This document shows positions 27,088 to 36,862 of a stretch of 64,000 nucleotides of DNA, in pieces. The notes beneath the pieces are model-generated. The model was not told the origin of the DNA. It saw only the letters and a program-made list of their open reading frames with translations, and made no database searches. Source of the stretch: Primorskyibacter marinus (lineage in GTDB: Bacteria > Pseudomonadota > Alphaproteobacteria > Rhodobacterales > Rhodobacteraceae); the NCBI RefSeq assembly GCF_003313245.1, contig NZ_QJSD01000002.1:434001-498000 (forward strand), read 5' to 3'. Each line of letters begins with the position of its first letter. The stretch's first letter is position 1. Made by a program: the position numbers and the translations under genes.

Positions 27088-27741
27088 TCAGACGATCTTG
27101 ATGCCTGCTTCCTTGGCGTCCTTGACGAACTGGTCCAGTCCTTTGTCGGTCAGCAGGTGATTGGCCATCGCCTTGATCACGCCCGGAGGCGCGGTCGCCA
27201 CATCGGCACCGATCTTGGCACATTCGCTCATGTGGTTGGCCGACCGGATCGAGGCGGCAAGGATATTGGTCTCAAACCCGTAATTGTCATAGATCTCGCG
27301 GATGTCAGAGATCAGGTCCAGCCCGTCGATGTTCAGATCGTCCAGACGGCCGATAAAGGGGCTGATGAATGTCGCCCCCGCCTTGGCCGCCAGAAGCGCC
27401 TGATTGGCCGAGAAGCACAGCGTGACGTTGACCATCTTGCCTTCGTCGGTCAGCACCTTGCAGGCCTTGAGGCCGTCCCATGTCAGCGGGACTTTCACGG
27501 CGATGTTGTCGGCGATTTCCGCCAGTTTACGGCCTTCGGCGATCATGTCATCGGCCTTCAGCGCGATGACTTCGGCCGAAACCGGGCCGGAAACCATGTC
27601 GCAAATCTCTTTGGTGACTTCGTGGATGTCACGCCCGGATTTCAGGATCAGCGAAGGGTTGGTGGTGACGCCGTCAACCATGCCCAGGTCGTTCAGCTCG
27701 GCGATGGCTTTGGTGTCGGCGGTGTCTACGAAGAATTTCAT
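27088..27741 (-). CDS. tal: Transaldolase / fructose-6-phosphate aldolase family protein
   Basis: A 217-residue short-type transaldolase (TalC/FSA group). [10 protein letters not shown] opens the barrel; GVTTNPSL is the family signature and the Schiff-base lysine is K83 in [12 protein letters not shown]. The ending [14 protein letters not shown] and [15 protein letters not shown] fits the short class. It probably moves a dihydroxyacetone unit between fructose-6-phosphate and erythrose-4-phosphate in the pentose phosphate pathway; some members instead split fructose-6-phosphate directly. AAGGA lies 9 bases upstream of the ATG. It is divergent from priA. Confidence 0.9.
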   Translation of the reverse strand: MKFFVDTADTKAIAELNDLGMVDGVTTNPSLILKSGRDIHEVTKEICDMVSGPVSAEVIALKADDMIAEGRKLAEIADNIAVKVPLTWDGLKACKVLTDEGKMVNVTLCFSANQALLAAKAGATFISPFIGRLDDLNIDGLDLISDIREIYDNYGFETNILAASIRSANHMSECAKIGADVATAPPGVIKAMANHLLTDKGLDQFVKDAKEAGIKIV

Positions 27742-27845
27742 GGCAGCACATCCTTGGTTGGCTTGGCTTTCGATTGCGCCTGTCATACCCCAAGCAGGGG
27801 GCAGAGCAAAACCCCTTTCGGTCAGCGCTAACAGCAAGGATGGTC

Positions 27846-30038
27846 ATGGAGGCTGGGTATTTCGACGAAGGCGCACTGATCGGCGTGCTGACGGCACAAC
27901 CGCTCGACCGGGTTCTGGACTACCGTGCGCCCGAAGGCGGCTGCCAATTGGGCGCGTTTGTCGAGGTGCCGCTGGGGCCACGCAAGGTGCTGGGTGTGGT
28001 CTGGGGGCCGGGCAGGGGCGACTGGGACATCGCCAAGGTGCGCCAAGTCATCCGCGTGCTGGATGCCGCCCCGATGCGCGACGAGCTGCGCGCTTTTCTG
28101 GAAAAAGCCGGGGATTACACGTTGACGCCGATGTCGGCGATGCTGCGGCTGGCAACGCGCGCGCCGGGGCTGGGCGATCCGCCGTCGATGCGCAAGGTCT
28201 ACCGGCTGGGCCATGCAGAGCCGGAGCGCATGACCGATGCGCGCCGCCGTGTGCTGGAGGTGTTGCGCGACTATGGCGGGCTGTCCTTCACGCTCAAGGA
28301 ACTGGCAGAGATGGCGGGTGTCACGACCAGCGTGGTCAAGGGGCTGGTCAAGCACGGGGCCGTGGCCGAAGAAAACAGCCCCCGCGATCTGCCTTTCCCG
28401 CGGCTGGATCCGGATCTGGGCAGCAAGGACCTGACCGGCGATCAGGCGGCGGCGGCTGAAACGCTGCGCGCAGGCGTGGCGTCGGGCCGTTACGGCACGG
28501 TCCTGCTGAAAGGTGTCACCGGGTCCGGCAAGACCGAAGTGTATCTGGAGGCCGTCGCCGAATGTCTGCGCCGGGGGCGTCAGGCGCTGGTCCTGCTGCC
28601 GGAAATCGCGCTGACGGCGGAGTTCCTGACACGCGTGCAGGCGCGATTCGGCGTACAACCGGCCGAGTGGCATTCTGGTGTGACCATGACCGAACGGCGC
28701 CGGGTCTGGAAGATGATCGGGCAGGGCGGTGCGCAGCTTGTCGTTGGCGCGCGCTCTGCCCTGTTCCTGCCGTTCCGCGATCTGGGGCTGGTGGTGGTCG
28801 ATGAGGAACACGACACGTCCTACAAACAGGAAGAGGGTGTGCTGTATAACGCCCGTGACATGGCCGTGCTTCGGGCCTCGCTTTGCGGGGCGCGGGTGGT
28901 GCTGGCCTCGGCCACGCCGTCGCTGGAAAGTTGGGCCAATGCCGATGCGGGCAAGTATGACAAGGTGGAACTGACCTCGCGCTACGGACCTGCCGTGATG
29001 CCGGAAATGCGCAGCCTGGACATGCGGGCGGAAAAGCTGCCCTCGGATCGCTGGATTTCCACCGCGCTGCAATCGGCGGTAAATGCGCGGATCGAGAACG
29101 GCGAACAGGCGCTGTTGTTCATCAACCGCCGTGGCTATGCGCCTGTCACGATCTGCCGGGCTTGCGGGCATCAGATCGGCTGTGATCATTGCGACGCGCG
29201 GATGGTCGAGCACCGCTTTCTGAAACGGCTTGTCTGTCATCAATGCGGTGAAACCAAGCCGATGCCGGAGGCCTGCCCCTCCTGCGAGGCAGAGGGGCGG
29301 TTGGCAGCGGTCGGACCGGGTGTCGAGCGGCTGACCGAAGAGGCGGTAAAGCTGTTTCCGGACGCGCGTGTGGCAACGCTGTCCTCGGATATGTTCGGGT
29401 CGGCCCGCGCGCTGAAGGCCGAGATCGAGGGCATCGCCCAAGGCTCTGCCGACATCATCATCGGCACTCAATTGGTGGCCAAGGGGCACAATTTTCCGCT
29501 TTTGACGCTTGTGGGCGTGATTGATGCGGATCTTGGCCTACAGGGGTCGGACCTGCGGGCGGCGGAACGTACCTTCCAACTGATGCGGCAGGTTGCGGGG
29601 CGGGCCGGGCGTGCCGAAAAGTCCGGCGTGGCCCTATTGCAGACCTACCAGCCCGAACACCCTGTGATCCGTGCGATCCTGTCGGGTGACGAGGAAGGTT
29701 TCTGGAAAGCCGAGGCAGGCGAGCGTCGTCATGCGGGCGTGCCGCCTTACGGGCGGATGGCGGGGATTATCCTGTCCTCGTCGGATGTGCAGGAGGCGTT
29801 CGACCTTGGCAATGCATTGGCCCGGCAGGATGCGCCCCTGCGCCGTATCGGCGCGCAGATCTTCGGCCCGGCCCCGGCCCCCATCGCGCGGGTCCGTGGG
29901 CGTCACCGGGTGCGGTTGCTGGTCAAGGTCGACCGCGGCACGCCGCTGCAAACAGCCTTGCGGCAATGGGTGGGGCAGTTCCGCCTGAAAGGCGACATGC
30001 GGCTGGCGGTGGATATTGATCCGCAGAGTTTTTATTGA
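27846..30038 (+). CDS. priA: Primosomal replication-restart helicase
   Basis: A 730-residue 3'-to-5' helicase that reloads the replisome at stalled forks. After the N-terminal DNA-binding domain, Walker A GVTGSGKTE lies at about 223-231 and the DEEH box at 319-322. A zinc-binding cluster of paired Cys motifs (CRACG, CDHCD, CHQCG, CPSC) spans about 437-480, and helicase motifs V and VI are seen in GTQLVAKGHNFP and QVAGRAGRAEKSG. ATG 27846 is chosen because AAGGA sits 5 bases upstream; an ATG six bases earlier overlaps that sequence. It is divergent from tal. Confidence 0.96.
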   Translation: MEAGYFDEGALIGVLTAQPLDRVLDYRAPEGGCQLGAFVEVPLGPRKVLGVVWGPGRGDWDIAKVRQVIRVLDAAPMRDELRAFLEKAGDYTLTPMSAMLRLATRAPGLGDPPSMRKVYRLGHAEPERMTDARRRVLEVLRDYGGLSFTLKELAEMAGVTTSVVKGLVKHGAVAEENSPRDLPFPRLDPDLGSKDLTGDQAAAAETLRAGVASGRYGTVLLKGVTGSGKTEVYLEAVAECLRRGRQALVLLPEIALTAEFLTRVQARFGVQPAEWHSGVTMTERRRVWKMIGQGGAQLVVGARSALFLPFRDLGLVVVDEEHDTSYKQEEGVLYNARDMAVLRASLCGARVVLASATPSLESWANADAGKYDKVELTSRYGPAVMPEMRSLDMRAEKLPSDRWISTALQSAVNARIENGEQALLFINRRGYAPVTICRACGHQIGCDHCDARMVEHRFLKRLVCHQCGETKPMPEACPSCEAEGRLAAVGPGVERLTEEAVKLFPDARVATLSSDMFGSARALKAEIEGIAQGSADIIIGTQLVAKGHNFPLLTLVGVIDADLGLQGSDLRAAERTFQLMRQVAGRAGRAEKSGVALLQTYQPEHPVIRAILSGDEEGFWKAEAGERRHAGVPPYGRMAGIILSSSDVQEAFDLGNALARQDAPLRRIGAQIFGPAPAPIARVRGRHRVRLLVKVDRGTPLQTALRQWVGQFRLKGDMRLAVDIDPQSFY

Positions 30039-30143
30039 AACCTCTGCTTTTCAGCCGATGAAATCGGGCAAGCGCGCCACTTCGCGCGGGATTATATGCC
30101 CGCCACCTTGTTTGTCGGGCGGCGGCAATCTACATCCAAATCC

Positions 30144-30941
30144 ATGAAACAATGGATCCCCTATCTGAACAAGGCCCCGACCGTGGCGGTTGTCCGGCTG
30201 ACGGGCGCTATCGGCACGTCCGGGCGCGTCAGCCTGAACGACGAATCCATCGGGCCGGTTCTGGAAAAGGCCTTTCGGCGCGGCAAGCCCGCGGCCGTGG
30301 CGTTGCAGATCAACTCACCGGGCGGGTCTCCGGTGCAATCCTCGTTGATCGGCGCGCGCATTCGGCGGCTTGCCGAGGAAAAAAACGTGCCGGTTCTGGC
30401 CTTCGTCGAGGATGTCGCGGCCAGCGGTGGCTATTGGCTGGCAGCGGCGGCGGATGAGATCTTTGCCGATGAAAGCTCTATCGTAGGGTCGATCGGGGTC
30501 ATCTCTGCCGGGTTTGGCGCGCATGTGTTTCTTGCGCGACAAGGGATCGAGCGACGCGTGCACACGGCGGGCAAGTCGAAATCCATGATGGACCCGTTTC
30601 GCCCGGAGGAAGAGGAAGACGTTGCCCGTCTGACCCGCCTGCTGGGCCAGATTCACGATAATTTCATCTCGCATGTCCAGATACGACGCGGGCCCAAGCT
30701 GGCGCAGGATCCGGATCTTTTCACCGGAGAAATCTGGGTCGGCAAATCCGCGGTCGATGTCGGACTGGCGGATGCGGTTGGCCACATGATGCCGGAGCTG
30801 AAAAAACGTTTTGGCGACAAGGTCCGCCTGCGCCGCTACGGCATAAAGCGGCCCTTCCTGTCGCGGTTCGGCATGTCGCTGGCGCAAGACGCGCTGTCCG
30901 GTATCGAAGAACGCGCCCATTACGCGCGGTTCGGCCTTTGA
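30144..30941 (+). CDS. S49 family serine peptidase (SppA-like)
   Basis: A 265-residue ClpP-fold peptidase. The oxyanion region INSPGGSPVQSS and the nucleophile S94 in VAASGGYWLAAAAD are clear, as is SIVGSIGVISAGFG. The basic partner would be a Lys in HTAGKSKSMMDP near residue 143. It lacks the long N-terminal half of classical SppA and resembles the short SppA/SohB-type peptidases that trim signal-peptide remnants. No obvious signal peptide is seen. ATG 30144 is preferred by similarity; one 16 codons upstream exists. It probably heads a run with the small protein and exchanger genes. Confidence 0.88.
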   Translation: MKQWIPYLNKAPTVAVVRLTGAIGTSGRVSLNDESIGPVLEKAFRRGKPAAVALQINSPGGSPVQSSLIGARIRRLAEEKNVPVLAFVEDVAASGGYWLAAAADEIFADESSIVGSIGVISAGFGAHVFLARQGIERRVHTAGKSKSMMDPFRPEEEEDVARLTRLLGQIHDNFISHVQIRRGPKLAQDPDLFTGEIWVGKSAVDVGLADAVGHMMPELKKRFGDKVRLRRYGIKRPFLSRFGMSLAQDALSGIEERAHYARFGL

Positions 30942-30942
30942 C

Positions 30943-31110
30943 GTGGTTGTAAAGGTCGTCATCCTGTTTCTGGTCGGCATGGGCGTGATGGCCATGTTCG
31001 GCAAGTTGCGGTTTCCGGGCAGCAAGCGACTGGCGTCGGCAAAATGTCCAAAATGCGGACGTTACAAGATTGGACGCGGGCCTTGTGCCTGCGGGCACGG
31101 AAAGGGCTGA
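30943..31110 (+). CDS. 55-residue membrane protein with zinc-ribbon-like Cys pairs
   Basis: A small gene with a GTG start one base past the peptidase stop codon. Residues 3-18 (VKVVILFLVGMGVMAM) form one hydrophobic helix, then a basic linker (KLRFPGSKRLASAK), then CPKCGRYKIGRGPCACG with two Cys pairs spaced like a short zinc ribbon. It ends 4 bases before the next GTG start. The tight spacing on both sides, the hydrophobic helix and the Cys pairs argue that it is real despite its size. Function is unknown; a membrane-tethered metal-binding or adapter role is conceivable. Confidence 0.7.
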   Translation: MVVKVVILFLVGMGVMAMFGKLRFPGSKRLASAKCPKCGRYKIGRGPCACGHGKG

Positions 31111-31114
31111 CATC

Positions 31115-32068
31115 GTGGTTTGGTTGATGTGCGGGCTGGGACTGGTGATCCTGCTGCTGGCCGGGGATGCGCTGGTGAAAGGGGCTGTGAACCTCAGCCT
31201 GCGGGTCGGTATCCCCGCGTTGATCGTCAGCCTGACGGTGGTGGCGTTCGGCACCTCGGCACCCGAGCTTCTGATTTCGATCAGTGCCGTGATGGACAAC
31301 GCGCCGGGGTTGGCGCTTGGGAATGTCGTGGGGTCGAACACCGCCAACATTCTGTTGGTGCTGGGTGTGCCCGCGCTGATATCGACGCTGGACACTTCTG
31401 AATGCAAAACGCGCAAGACCTATGTCTTCATGCTGATCGCATCCGTGTTGTTCATAGGGCTGGCCTTTATTGGGACGTTCGACTGGAAGGCCGGGCTTAT
31501 CCTGCTTGCGGCGCTGGCCCTGATGTTGGCAGATGCCATGCGAGAGGCGATGTCTCACCGTCGTGCGTCAAAGGCCACGGCGGCGGAGACCCTTGACGAG
31601 GTAGAGGGCGCTGATCCGGATATGCCCTGGTGGCGGATTGGCGGTTTCCTTGTCCTGGGTCTTGTCGGACTACCTTTGGGGGCGGATATGCTGGTCGACA
31701 ATGCGTCGATCATCGCACGGACATATGGTGTCAGCGATACCGTGATCGGGCTGACGCTGGTTGCGGTCGGCACGTCGCTGCCGGAACTGGCGACAACCGT
31801 GATGGCGGCGCTGCGGCGGCAGGCGGACGTGGCGCTTGGCAACGTGATCGGGTCGAACATGTTCAACCTGCTTGCGATCATCGGGATTGCCTCGTTTGTC
31901 GGGCCAATCCCGGTCGACCCGGAGTTCCTTCGCTTTGATCTTTGGGTCATGCTGGCCGCGTCGCTGATCCTGTTCCCGTTCGTGTGGCTGGGGTGGAACA
32001 TGTCGCGCATCTGGGGCAGCGTGTTCACCGCCCTTTACGTCATCTATGTGGTGGCAATTCTGTTCTGA
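31115..32068 (+). CDS. Calcium/sodium antiporter (YrbG family)
   Basis: A 317-residue inner-membrane protein of the CaCA superfamily with two homologous halves. The first alpha repeat reads VVAFGTSAPELLISI with GNVVGSNTANILLVLG; the second reads LVAVGTSLPELATTV with GNVIGSNMFNLLAIIG. These hold the ion-binding Glu residues. A charged cytoplasmic loop (about 150-185) joins the halves. It exchanges Ca2+ or K+ for Na+ or H+. The start is GTG 31115, with GGAAAGGG 8 bases upstream, 4 bases after the small zinc-ribbon gene. Confidence 0.92.
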   Translation: MVWLMCGLGLVILLLAGDALVKGAVNLSLRVGIPALIVSLTVVAFGTSAPELLISISAVMDNAPGLALGNVVGSNTANILLVLGVPALISTLDTSECKTRKTYVFMLIASVLFIGLAFIGTFDWKAGLILLAALALMLADAMREAMSHRRASKATAAETLDEVEGADPDMPWWRIGGFLVLGLVGLPLGADMLVDNASIIARTYGVSDTVIGLTLVAVGTSLPELATTVMAALRRQADVALGNVIGSNMFNLLAIIGIASFVGPIPVDPEFLRFDLWVMLAASLILFPFVWLGWNMSRIWGSVFTALYVIYVVAILF

Positions 32069-32097
32069 GGCCCGCAGAGGCCAAATGGAGGCAAGTC

Positions 32098-32880
32098 ATG
32101 TCGATCGCACTTGTGACCGGCGCTGGAAAACGGCTGGGCCGCGCGATGGCGCTTTACCTTGCGGGGCGCGGGTATGACGTGGGCGTGCATTACGGCACAT
32201 CCGCTGATGCCGCACAGGCCGTCGCGGAAGAGGTTCGCGCGATGGGTCGCCGGGCAGTGCCCCTGCAAGCCGACCTGCTGGACGAGGCGCAGGTGCAAGC
32301 CCTGCTGCCCGCCTGCCGGGACGCGTTGGGCGGCCCCGTAGCCTGTCTGGTCAACAGCGCGTCGATTTTCGACTATGACCGGATTGAAACGGCCACGCGA
32401 GAAGGTTGGGACCGGCATCTGGAAAGTAACCTGCGCGCGCCCTTCGTGTTGACTCAGGCGATGGCGGCAGAAATTCCCGATCCTGTCGCGGACGAAAATG
32501 GCGAACCGGTGGCACAGGGGCTTATCGTCAATATGGTCGATCAGCGGGTGCGCAAGCTGACCCCGGAATTCATGACCTACACCATCGCCAAGATGGGCCT
32601 GTGGGCCTTTACCCAGACCGCGGCCCAAGGGCTTGCGCCGCGTATCCGGGTCAATGCCATCGGACCCGGTCCGACCATGCAAGGCGCGCGGCAAAGCGAC
32701 GAACATTTTGCAAGACAACGGGCCGCAACTGTTCTGAAGCGGGGGGCGAACCGGTCCGATATAACCGCCGCACTCGGGTTTTTCCTCGATTCACCGGGGG
32801 TGACGGGCCAATTGATCTGCGTTGATGGTGGCCAGCATCTGGGCTGGAAAACACCCGATATTCTGGGCGTCGAAGGTTGA
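32098..32880 (+). CDS. Short-chain dehydrogenase/reductase, pteridine-reductase-like
   Basis: A 260-residue Rossmann-fold oxidoreductase. The nucleotide-binding GAGKRLGRAMA lies at 8-18. NSASIF matches the NNAS-type motif. The active site is Ser-free at the usual spot, reading VDQRVRKLTPEFMTYTIAKMG, with YxxxK as YTIAK. DQR instead of a catalytic Ser and the GQLICVDGGQHLGW ending resemble FolM/pteridine reductase-like proteins that reduce dihydropterins or dihydrofolate; this is a tentative assignment. The ATG follows GGAGGCAAGTC. It comes 29 bases after the exchanger gene. Confidence 0.8.
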   Translation: MSIALVTGAGKRLGRAMALYLAGRGYDVGVHYGTSADAAQAVAEEVRAMGRRAVPLQADLLDEAQVQALLPACRDALGGPVACLVNSASIFDYDRIETATREGWDRHLESNLRAPFVLTQAMAAEIPDPVADENGEPVAQGLIVNMVDQRVRKLTPEFMTYTIAKMGLWAFTQTAAQGLAPRIRVNAIGPGPTMQGARQSDEHFARQRAATVLKRGANRSDITAALGFFLDSPGVTGQLICVDGGQHLGWKTPDILGVEG

Positions 32881-33164
32881 CTCTTGGAAAGTTGTACACG
32901 CCGCTCTTGCCGGTCGCAAATCTGTTACAAAAACTGTAATGTTTTCAATAATTTGGAACTCGTTAAAAATAAAACCATTTGATTACAGTGGCTTACAGAA
33001 GCGCCTAAAAAACAGGCAAATGCAGGAAGCGGGCCGAAATCAAGGGAAATTTCCGTGTGAACGAAACTTGTACGCAGAGTTATCCACAAGAACCGTGGAT
33101 GTCTTAACTCTTGCCTCCGCTGCCTAGGCATGTAGCAAAATGCAAGAATCAGCCAAGGGACACG
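32881..33164 (+). promoter_or_regulatory. AT-rich uvrC upstream region with DnaA box and TTACA repeats
   Basis: A perfect DnaA box TTATCCACA lies at 33080-33088, followed by an inverted half-site GTGGAT. Upstream are a dyad TTACA-N5-TGTAA (32925-32939) and tandem TTACAG-N4-TTACAG (32983-32998), each with 10-base repeat. A near-match to an alphaproteobacterial LexA box, GAAC-N7-GTAC, is at 33059-33073. No gene fits here. Confidence 0.5.
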
Positions 33165-35042
33165 ATGACCGACGACACCCAGCATACAGCCGCCGATGAG
33201 AAGACCGGACACGCCCTGATCCAGTCCTATCTCAAGACGCTTGACAGCTCTCCGGGGGTGTACCGGATGCTGGATGTGCAGGCGCGCGTGCTTTATGTCG
33301 GCAAGGCGCGCAACCTCAAGGCGCGGGTGTCGAACTACGCGCGGCCGTCGGGGCATTCGGGGCGGATTGCGCGAATGATCCGTGAAACAGCCTCGATGAT
33401 GTTTCTGACGACACGGACCGAGACAGAGGCGCTGCTGCTGGAGCAGAACCTGATCAAGCAGCTGAAACCGCGCTATAACGTGCTGTTGCGCGACGACAAG
33501 TCCTTTCCGAATATTCTGGTTTCCAAGGACCACGCCTTTCCGCAGATCAAGAAGCATCGCGGCGCGAAGAAAGAGAAGGGCGCCTATTACGGGCCATTCG
33601 CCAGCGCGGGCGCGGTAAACCGGACGCTGAACCAGTTGCAGAAGGTGTTCTTGCTGCGCAATTGCTCGGATGCGATGTTCGAAAGCCGCACGCGACCCTG
33701 CCTGTTACACCAGATTCGGCGGTGTTCCGCCCCTTGCGTCGGCAAGATCGCAGAGCCCGACTATCTTGAAAGCGTGGCCGAGGCGGAACGTTATCTTTCC
33801 GGTAAATCGACCCAGATTCAGGAAACGCTGGCGCGGCAGATGCAAGAGGCCTCTGAAGCGATGGAGTTTGAACGCGCGGCGGCGCTGCGCGACCGTATCC
33901 GCGCGCTGACGCAGGTGCAGACGGCGCAAGGCATAAACCCGCGCGGCGTCGCAGAGGCCGACATTATTGCGCTGCATATGGATGGCGGGCAGGCCTGTGT
34001 TCAGGTGTTTTTCATCCGAGGCAATCAGAACTGGGGCAACCGCGATTTCTATCCGCGCATCGGCGCGGATGTCGAAGAGGCCGAAGTGCTGGAAGCGTTC
34101 ATCGGCCAGTTCTATGACAGCAAGGAGCCGCCGCGCATGTTGCTTCTGTCCCATGCGATCGAGAATACCGACCTGATGGAAGAGGCATTGTCTGGCAAAC
34201 TGGGCCGCAAGGTCGAAATTCTTGTGCCGCAGCGGGGCGAAAAGGCAGAGCTGATCGAGAGTGCCGCGCGCAACGCCCGCGAAAGTCTGGCCCGCAAGCT
34301 GGCAGAGACCGCAAGTCAGGCAAGATTGCTGAAAGGGCTGGCAGAGGCCTTTGCACTGGACGCGCCACCGCAGCGGATCGAGGTTTACGACAACAGCCAT
34401 ATTCAGGGCACCAATGCGGTTGGGGGCATGATTGTCGCCGGGCCGGAAGGATTCATGAAAGGCCAGTACCGGAAATTCAACATTCGCGGCGATGATCTGA
34501 CGCCGGGCGATGATTTCGGGATGATGAAAGAGGTGCTGACCCGCCGCTTCAAGCGATTGCTGAAAGAGGACCCGGATCGCGACAAGGGGATGTGGCCGGA
34601 TCTGTTGTTGATCGATGGCGGGGCGGGACAGGTTTCTGCCGTCGCAGAGATCATGCGCGAACATGGTGTCGAGGACATTCCGATGGTCGGTGTGGCCAAG
34701 GGCATTGATCGCGATGCGGGTAAGGAAGAATTCCACCGCGTCGGCAAGCGACCGTTTGCGCTGCGCCATAATGATCCGGTGCTGTATTTCGTGCAGCGCC
34801 TGCGCGACGAGGCGCATCGGTTTGCCATCGGAACGCATCGTGCCAAACGGTCCAAAGCCGTCGGGGCGACGCCGTTGGATGACGTGCCCGGAGTTGGGGC
34901 GGCCCGGAAACGCGCGCTTCTGGCGCATTTCGGATCGGCCAAGGCGGTGAGCCGCGCCAACCTGTCGGATCTGAAGGCCGTGGAGGGCGTGTCGGACGCG
35001 CTGGCCGAACGGATTTATGCCTTCTTTCACGAACACGGTTAG
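33165..35042 (+). CDS. uvrC: Excinuclease ABC subunit C
   Basis: A 625-residue endonuclease that makes both cuts flanking DNA lesions after UvrAB loading. The N-terminal GIY-YIG-type domain begins [28 protein letters not shown] motif lies near 220-255 ([16 protein letters not shown]). The RNase H-like C-terminal nuclease contains [18 protein letters not shown] and [12 protein letters not shown], and a helix-hairpin-helix pair ends the protein ([21 protein letters not shown]). ATG 33165 is preceded by AAGGGA. It is convergent with rpe. Confidence 0.97.
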   Translation: MTDDTQHTAADEKTGHALIQSYLKTLDSSPGVYRMLDVQARVLYVGKARNLKARVSNYARPSGHSGRIARMIRETASMMFLTTRTETEALLLEQNLIKQLKPRYNVLLRDDKSFPNILVSKDHAFPQIKKHRGAKKEKGAYYGPFASAGAVNRTLNQLQKVFLLRNCSDAMFESRTRPCLLHQIRRCSAPCVGKIAEPDYLESVAEAERYLSGKSTQIQETLARQMQEASEAMEFERAAALRDRIRALTQVQTAQGINPRGVAEADIIALHMDGGQACVQVFFIRGNQNWGNRDFYPRIGADVEEAEVLEAFIGQFYDSKEPPRMLLLSHAIENTDLMEEALSGKLGRKVEILVPQRGEKAELIESAARNARESLARKLAETASQARLLKGLAEAFALDAPPQRIEVYDNSHIQGTNAVGGMIVAGPEGFMKGQYRKFNIRGDDLTPGDDFGMMKEVLTRRFKRLLKEDPDRDKGMWPDLLLIDGGAGQVSAVAEIMREHGVEDIPMVGVAKGIDRDAGKEEFHRVGKRPFALRHNDPVLYFVQRLRDEAHRFAIGTHRAKRSKAVGATPLDDVPGVGAARKRALLAHFGSAKAVSRANLSDLKAVEGVSDALAERIYAFFHEHG

Positions 35043-35135
35043 CATCGTTTCGGCAGAGCCGAACCGACCGAATTGAGCGCTTTCGCGCACTCTGTTTTTA
35101 GGGGGCGTGTTGCGAGGTGATACGACGTTCCGCAC

Positions 35136-35185
35136 GCGCGCCGTTAGGCGGGCGGCGCGCAGTGAGTATTTTTGCCAAGAAGAAG
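35136..35185 (+). terminator. GC hairpin plus GAGTATTTTTGCC element after uvrC
   Basis: Stem GCGCGCCG (35136-35143) with CGGCGCGC (35153-35160), then AGT and GAGTATTTTTGCC (35164-35176) followed by AAGAAGAAG. It repeats the arrangement beside fmt. The five T after the hairpin suggest a terminator, but the string extends beyond what termination needs. Confidence 0.5.
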
Positions 35186-35198
35186 CGTTAGGGTGGGG

Positions 35199-35888
35199 TC
35201 AGGCGACGCTTTGCGCGGCTGCCCGGATGGCAAGCATGTTGTCGCCGTAGATCTGTGGGGCATCGACCGAGCCGCCTTTGAAGACCGCTGATCCAGCGAC
35301 CAGAACATCGGCCCCTGCCGCGGCGACCAGGGGGGCGGTTGTCGGATCGACACCGCCGTCGATCTGGATGTGAATCTCGCGGTCGCCGATCATGTTGCGG
35401 ATGGTCTTGATCTTTTCCACCTGGTTGTGGATGAATTTCTGCCCACCGAAGCCGGGGTTCACGGTCATCACCAGCACCATATCGGCGAGGTCCAGAAGGG
35501 TTTCCACCGCTGAGGCCGGCGTGCCGGGATTGAGCGCAACGCCGGCTTTCTTGCCGGTTGCGCGGATCGCTTGCAGGGTGCGGTGAATATGCGGGCTGGC
35601 CTCGACATGGGCGGTGATCATATCTGCACCCGCCTCGGCATAGGCGTCGATATAGGGATCGACCGGCGCGATCATCAGGTGGACATCCATGAAGGTTTTG
35701 ACATGCGGGCGGAAGGCTTTGACGGCGGGGGGGCCGAAGGTGAGGTTCGGCACGAAATGCCCGTCCATCACATCGACATGCACCCAATCGGCACCCTGAT
35801 CTTCGATGGCGCGGATCTCGCGTCCGAAATCGGCGAAATCGGCGGAGAGGATGGACGGGGCGATCTTGATCGAACGGTCGAAGGTCAT
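35199..35888 (-). CDS. rpe: Ribulose-phosphate 3-epimerase
   Basis: A 229-residue TIM-barrel enzyme interconverting ribulose-5-phosphate and xylulose-5-phosphate. Metal and catalytic residues are in [28 protein letters not shown] and, near the C-terminus, [14 protein letters not shown] plus the phosphate-binding [27 protein letters not shown] is the family signature. CAGGAG lies 6 bases before the ATG. It works in the pentose phosphate and Calvin-type pathways; here it stands alone between uvrC (convergent) and a dehydrogenase gene. Confidence 0.96.
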   Translation of the reverse strand: MTFDRSIKIAPSILSADFADFGREIRAIEDQGADWVHVDVMDGHFVPNLTFGPPAVKAFRPHVKTFMDVHLMIAPVDPYIDAYAEAGADMITAHVEASPHIHRTLQAIRATGKKAGVALNPGTPASAVETLLDLADMVLVMTVNPGFGGQKFIHNQVEKIKTIRNMIGDREIHIQIDGGVDPTTAPLVAAAGADVLVAGSAVFKGGSVDAPQIYGDNMLAIRAAAQSVA

Positions 35889-35920
35889 GGCGGTCTCCTG
35901 CGCTGGTTGGGGGCGCTTTA

Positions 35921-36853
35921 TCAGTAGCCGCGGGCCCGGTCCACAAGATGCTTCAGGGGCTGGCCGTCTTCGGCACGGCGGATATTCTCTGCGATTGTAC
36001 GAGCGGCCGTTCGGGGGCGCGTTTCCGACGCGACATGGGGCGTTACGGTCACGTTCGGGAGGGACCAGAAGGCGTGATCCTTGGGCAGGGGTTCGGTGCG
36101 GAAGACGTCGAGCGTGGCGTGGGAGATCTGGCCGCTGGTCAGCGCGTCGATCAGGGCACCATCGTCGATCAGGGCACCGCGACCGGGGTTGACCAGGACG
36201 GCACCTTTGGGAAGGCGGGCGAGTGACGTCGCATCCAGCAGGTTTTCCGTATCCCCGGTGAGCGGCAGAAGCAGGACGAGGATTTCGGCCGTTTCAAGCG
36301 CCTGGATCAGGCCGTCCGCGCCGTGCAGGCGGCGGATGCCCGGCGCATCGCCGGGGCGCCTGCTCCATCCGGTGACGGGAAAGCCGAGGCTGCGCAGCAT
36401 CTCTCCGCAAGCGGCACCAAGGGCACCGTAGCCCAGAATTGTCACGGGGCGATCCTGGGCGAGAGGCGGGGCGCAGTGATGCCAGCTATGGTCGGGGTTC
36501 ACGATATGGGCATCCATGCCAAGGTGATGGCGCAGGACGTGGCCCGTGACCCATTCCACCATGCCTTGCGTCAGACTGGGATCGACCATGCGTGCCAAAG
36601 GCACGTTCAAGGTTTCGTTTCCGGTGACGCCTTCAACGCCCGCCCAGAGGTTCAGAACGGCCTTGAGCCGCGTATAGGGCGCAAAATCCTTCACCTCGCT
36701 GCTGGGCGCATAAACCATGTAGTCGACCAGTTCGGGCGCGAAAGAGGTCCGCAGGTCGGCATCCAGCCCTTCGGCCTCTAACGCGTCGCGCAGAGGCGTT
36801 TCATAGTCGGGCCAGTCCGCCTGAGCGGCGGCGAATAATATATTGAGTGTCAT
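35921..36853 (-). CDS. D-2-hydroxyacid dehydrogenase, GhrA-like
   Basis: A 310-residue NAD(P)H-dependent reductase. The nucleotide site is [20 protein letters not shown], followed by GWSRR, where Arg suggests NADPH preference. The catalytic Arg is in [13 protein letters not shown], the Glu in [13 protein letters not shown] and the His in TPHVASETR. The short N-terminal substrate domain and the sequence [10 protein letters not shown] resemble GhrA-type glyoxylate/hydroxypyruvate reductases. The product would be glycolate or glycerate. AAGGG precedes the ATG. It sits between rpe and rodA on the same strand. Confidence 0.85.
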   Translation of the reverse strand: MTLNILFAAAQADWPDYETPLRDALEAEGLDADLRTSFAPELVDYMVYAPSSEVKDFAPYTRLKAVLNLWAGVEGVTGNETLNVPLARMVDPSLTQGMVEWVTGHVLRHHLGMDAHIVNPDHSWHHCAPPLAQDRPVTILGYGALGAACGEMLRSLGFPVTGWSRRPGDAPGIRRLHGADGLIQALETAEILVLLLPLTGDTENLLDATSLARLPKGAVLVNPGRGALIDDGALIDALTSGQISHATLDVFRTEPLPKDHAFWSLPNVTVTPHVASETRPRTAARTIAENIRRAEDGQPLKHLVDRARGY

Positions 36854-36862
36854 GTGAACCCT

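Noticed and set aside
32881-33164. Possible chromosome replication origin
   Set aside because: AT-rich with a perfect DnaA box, but only one clear box and none of the usual origin neighbours such as dnaA, parAB or hemE.
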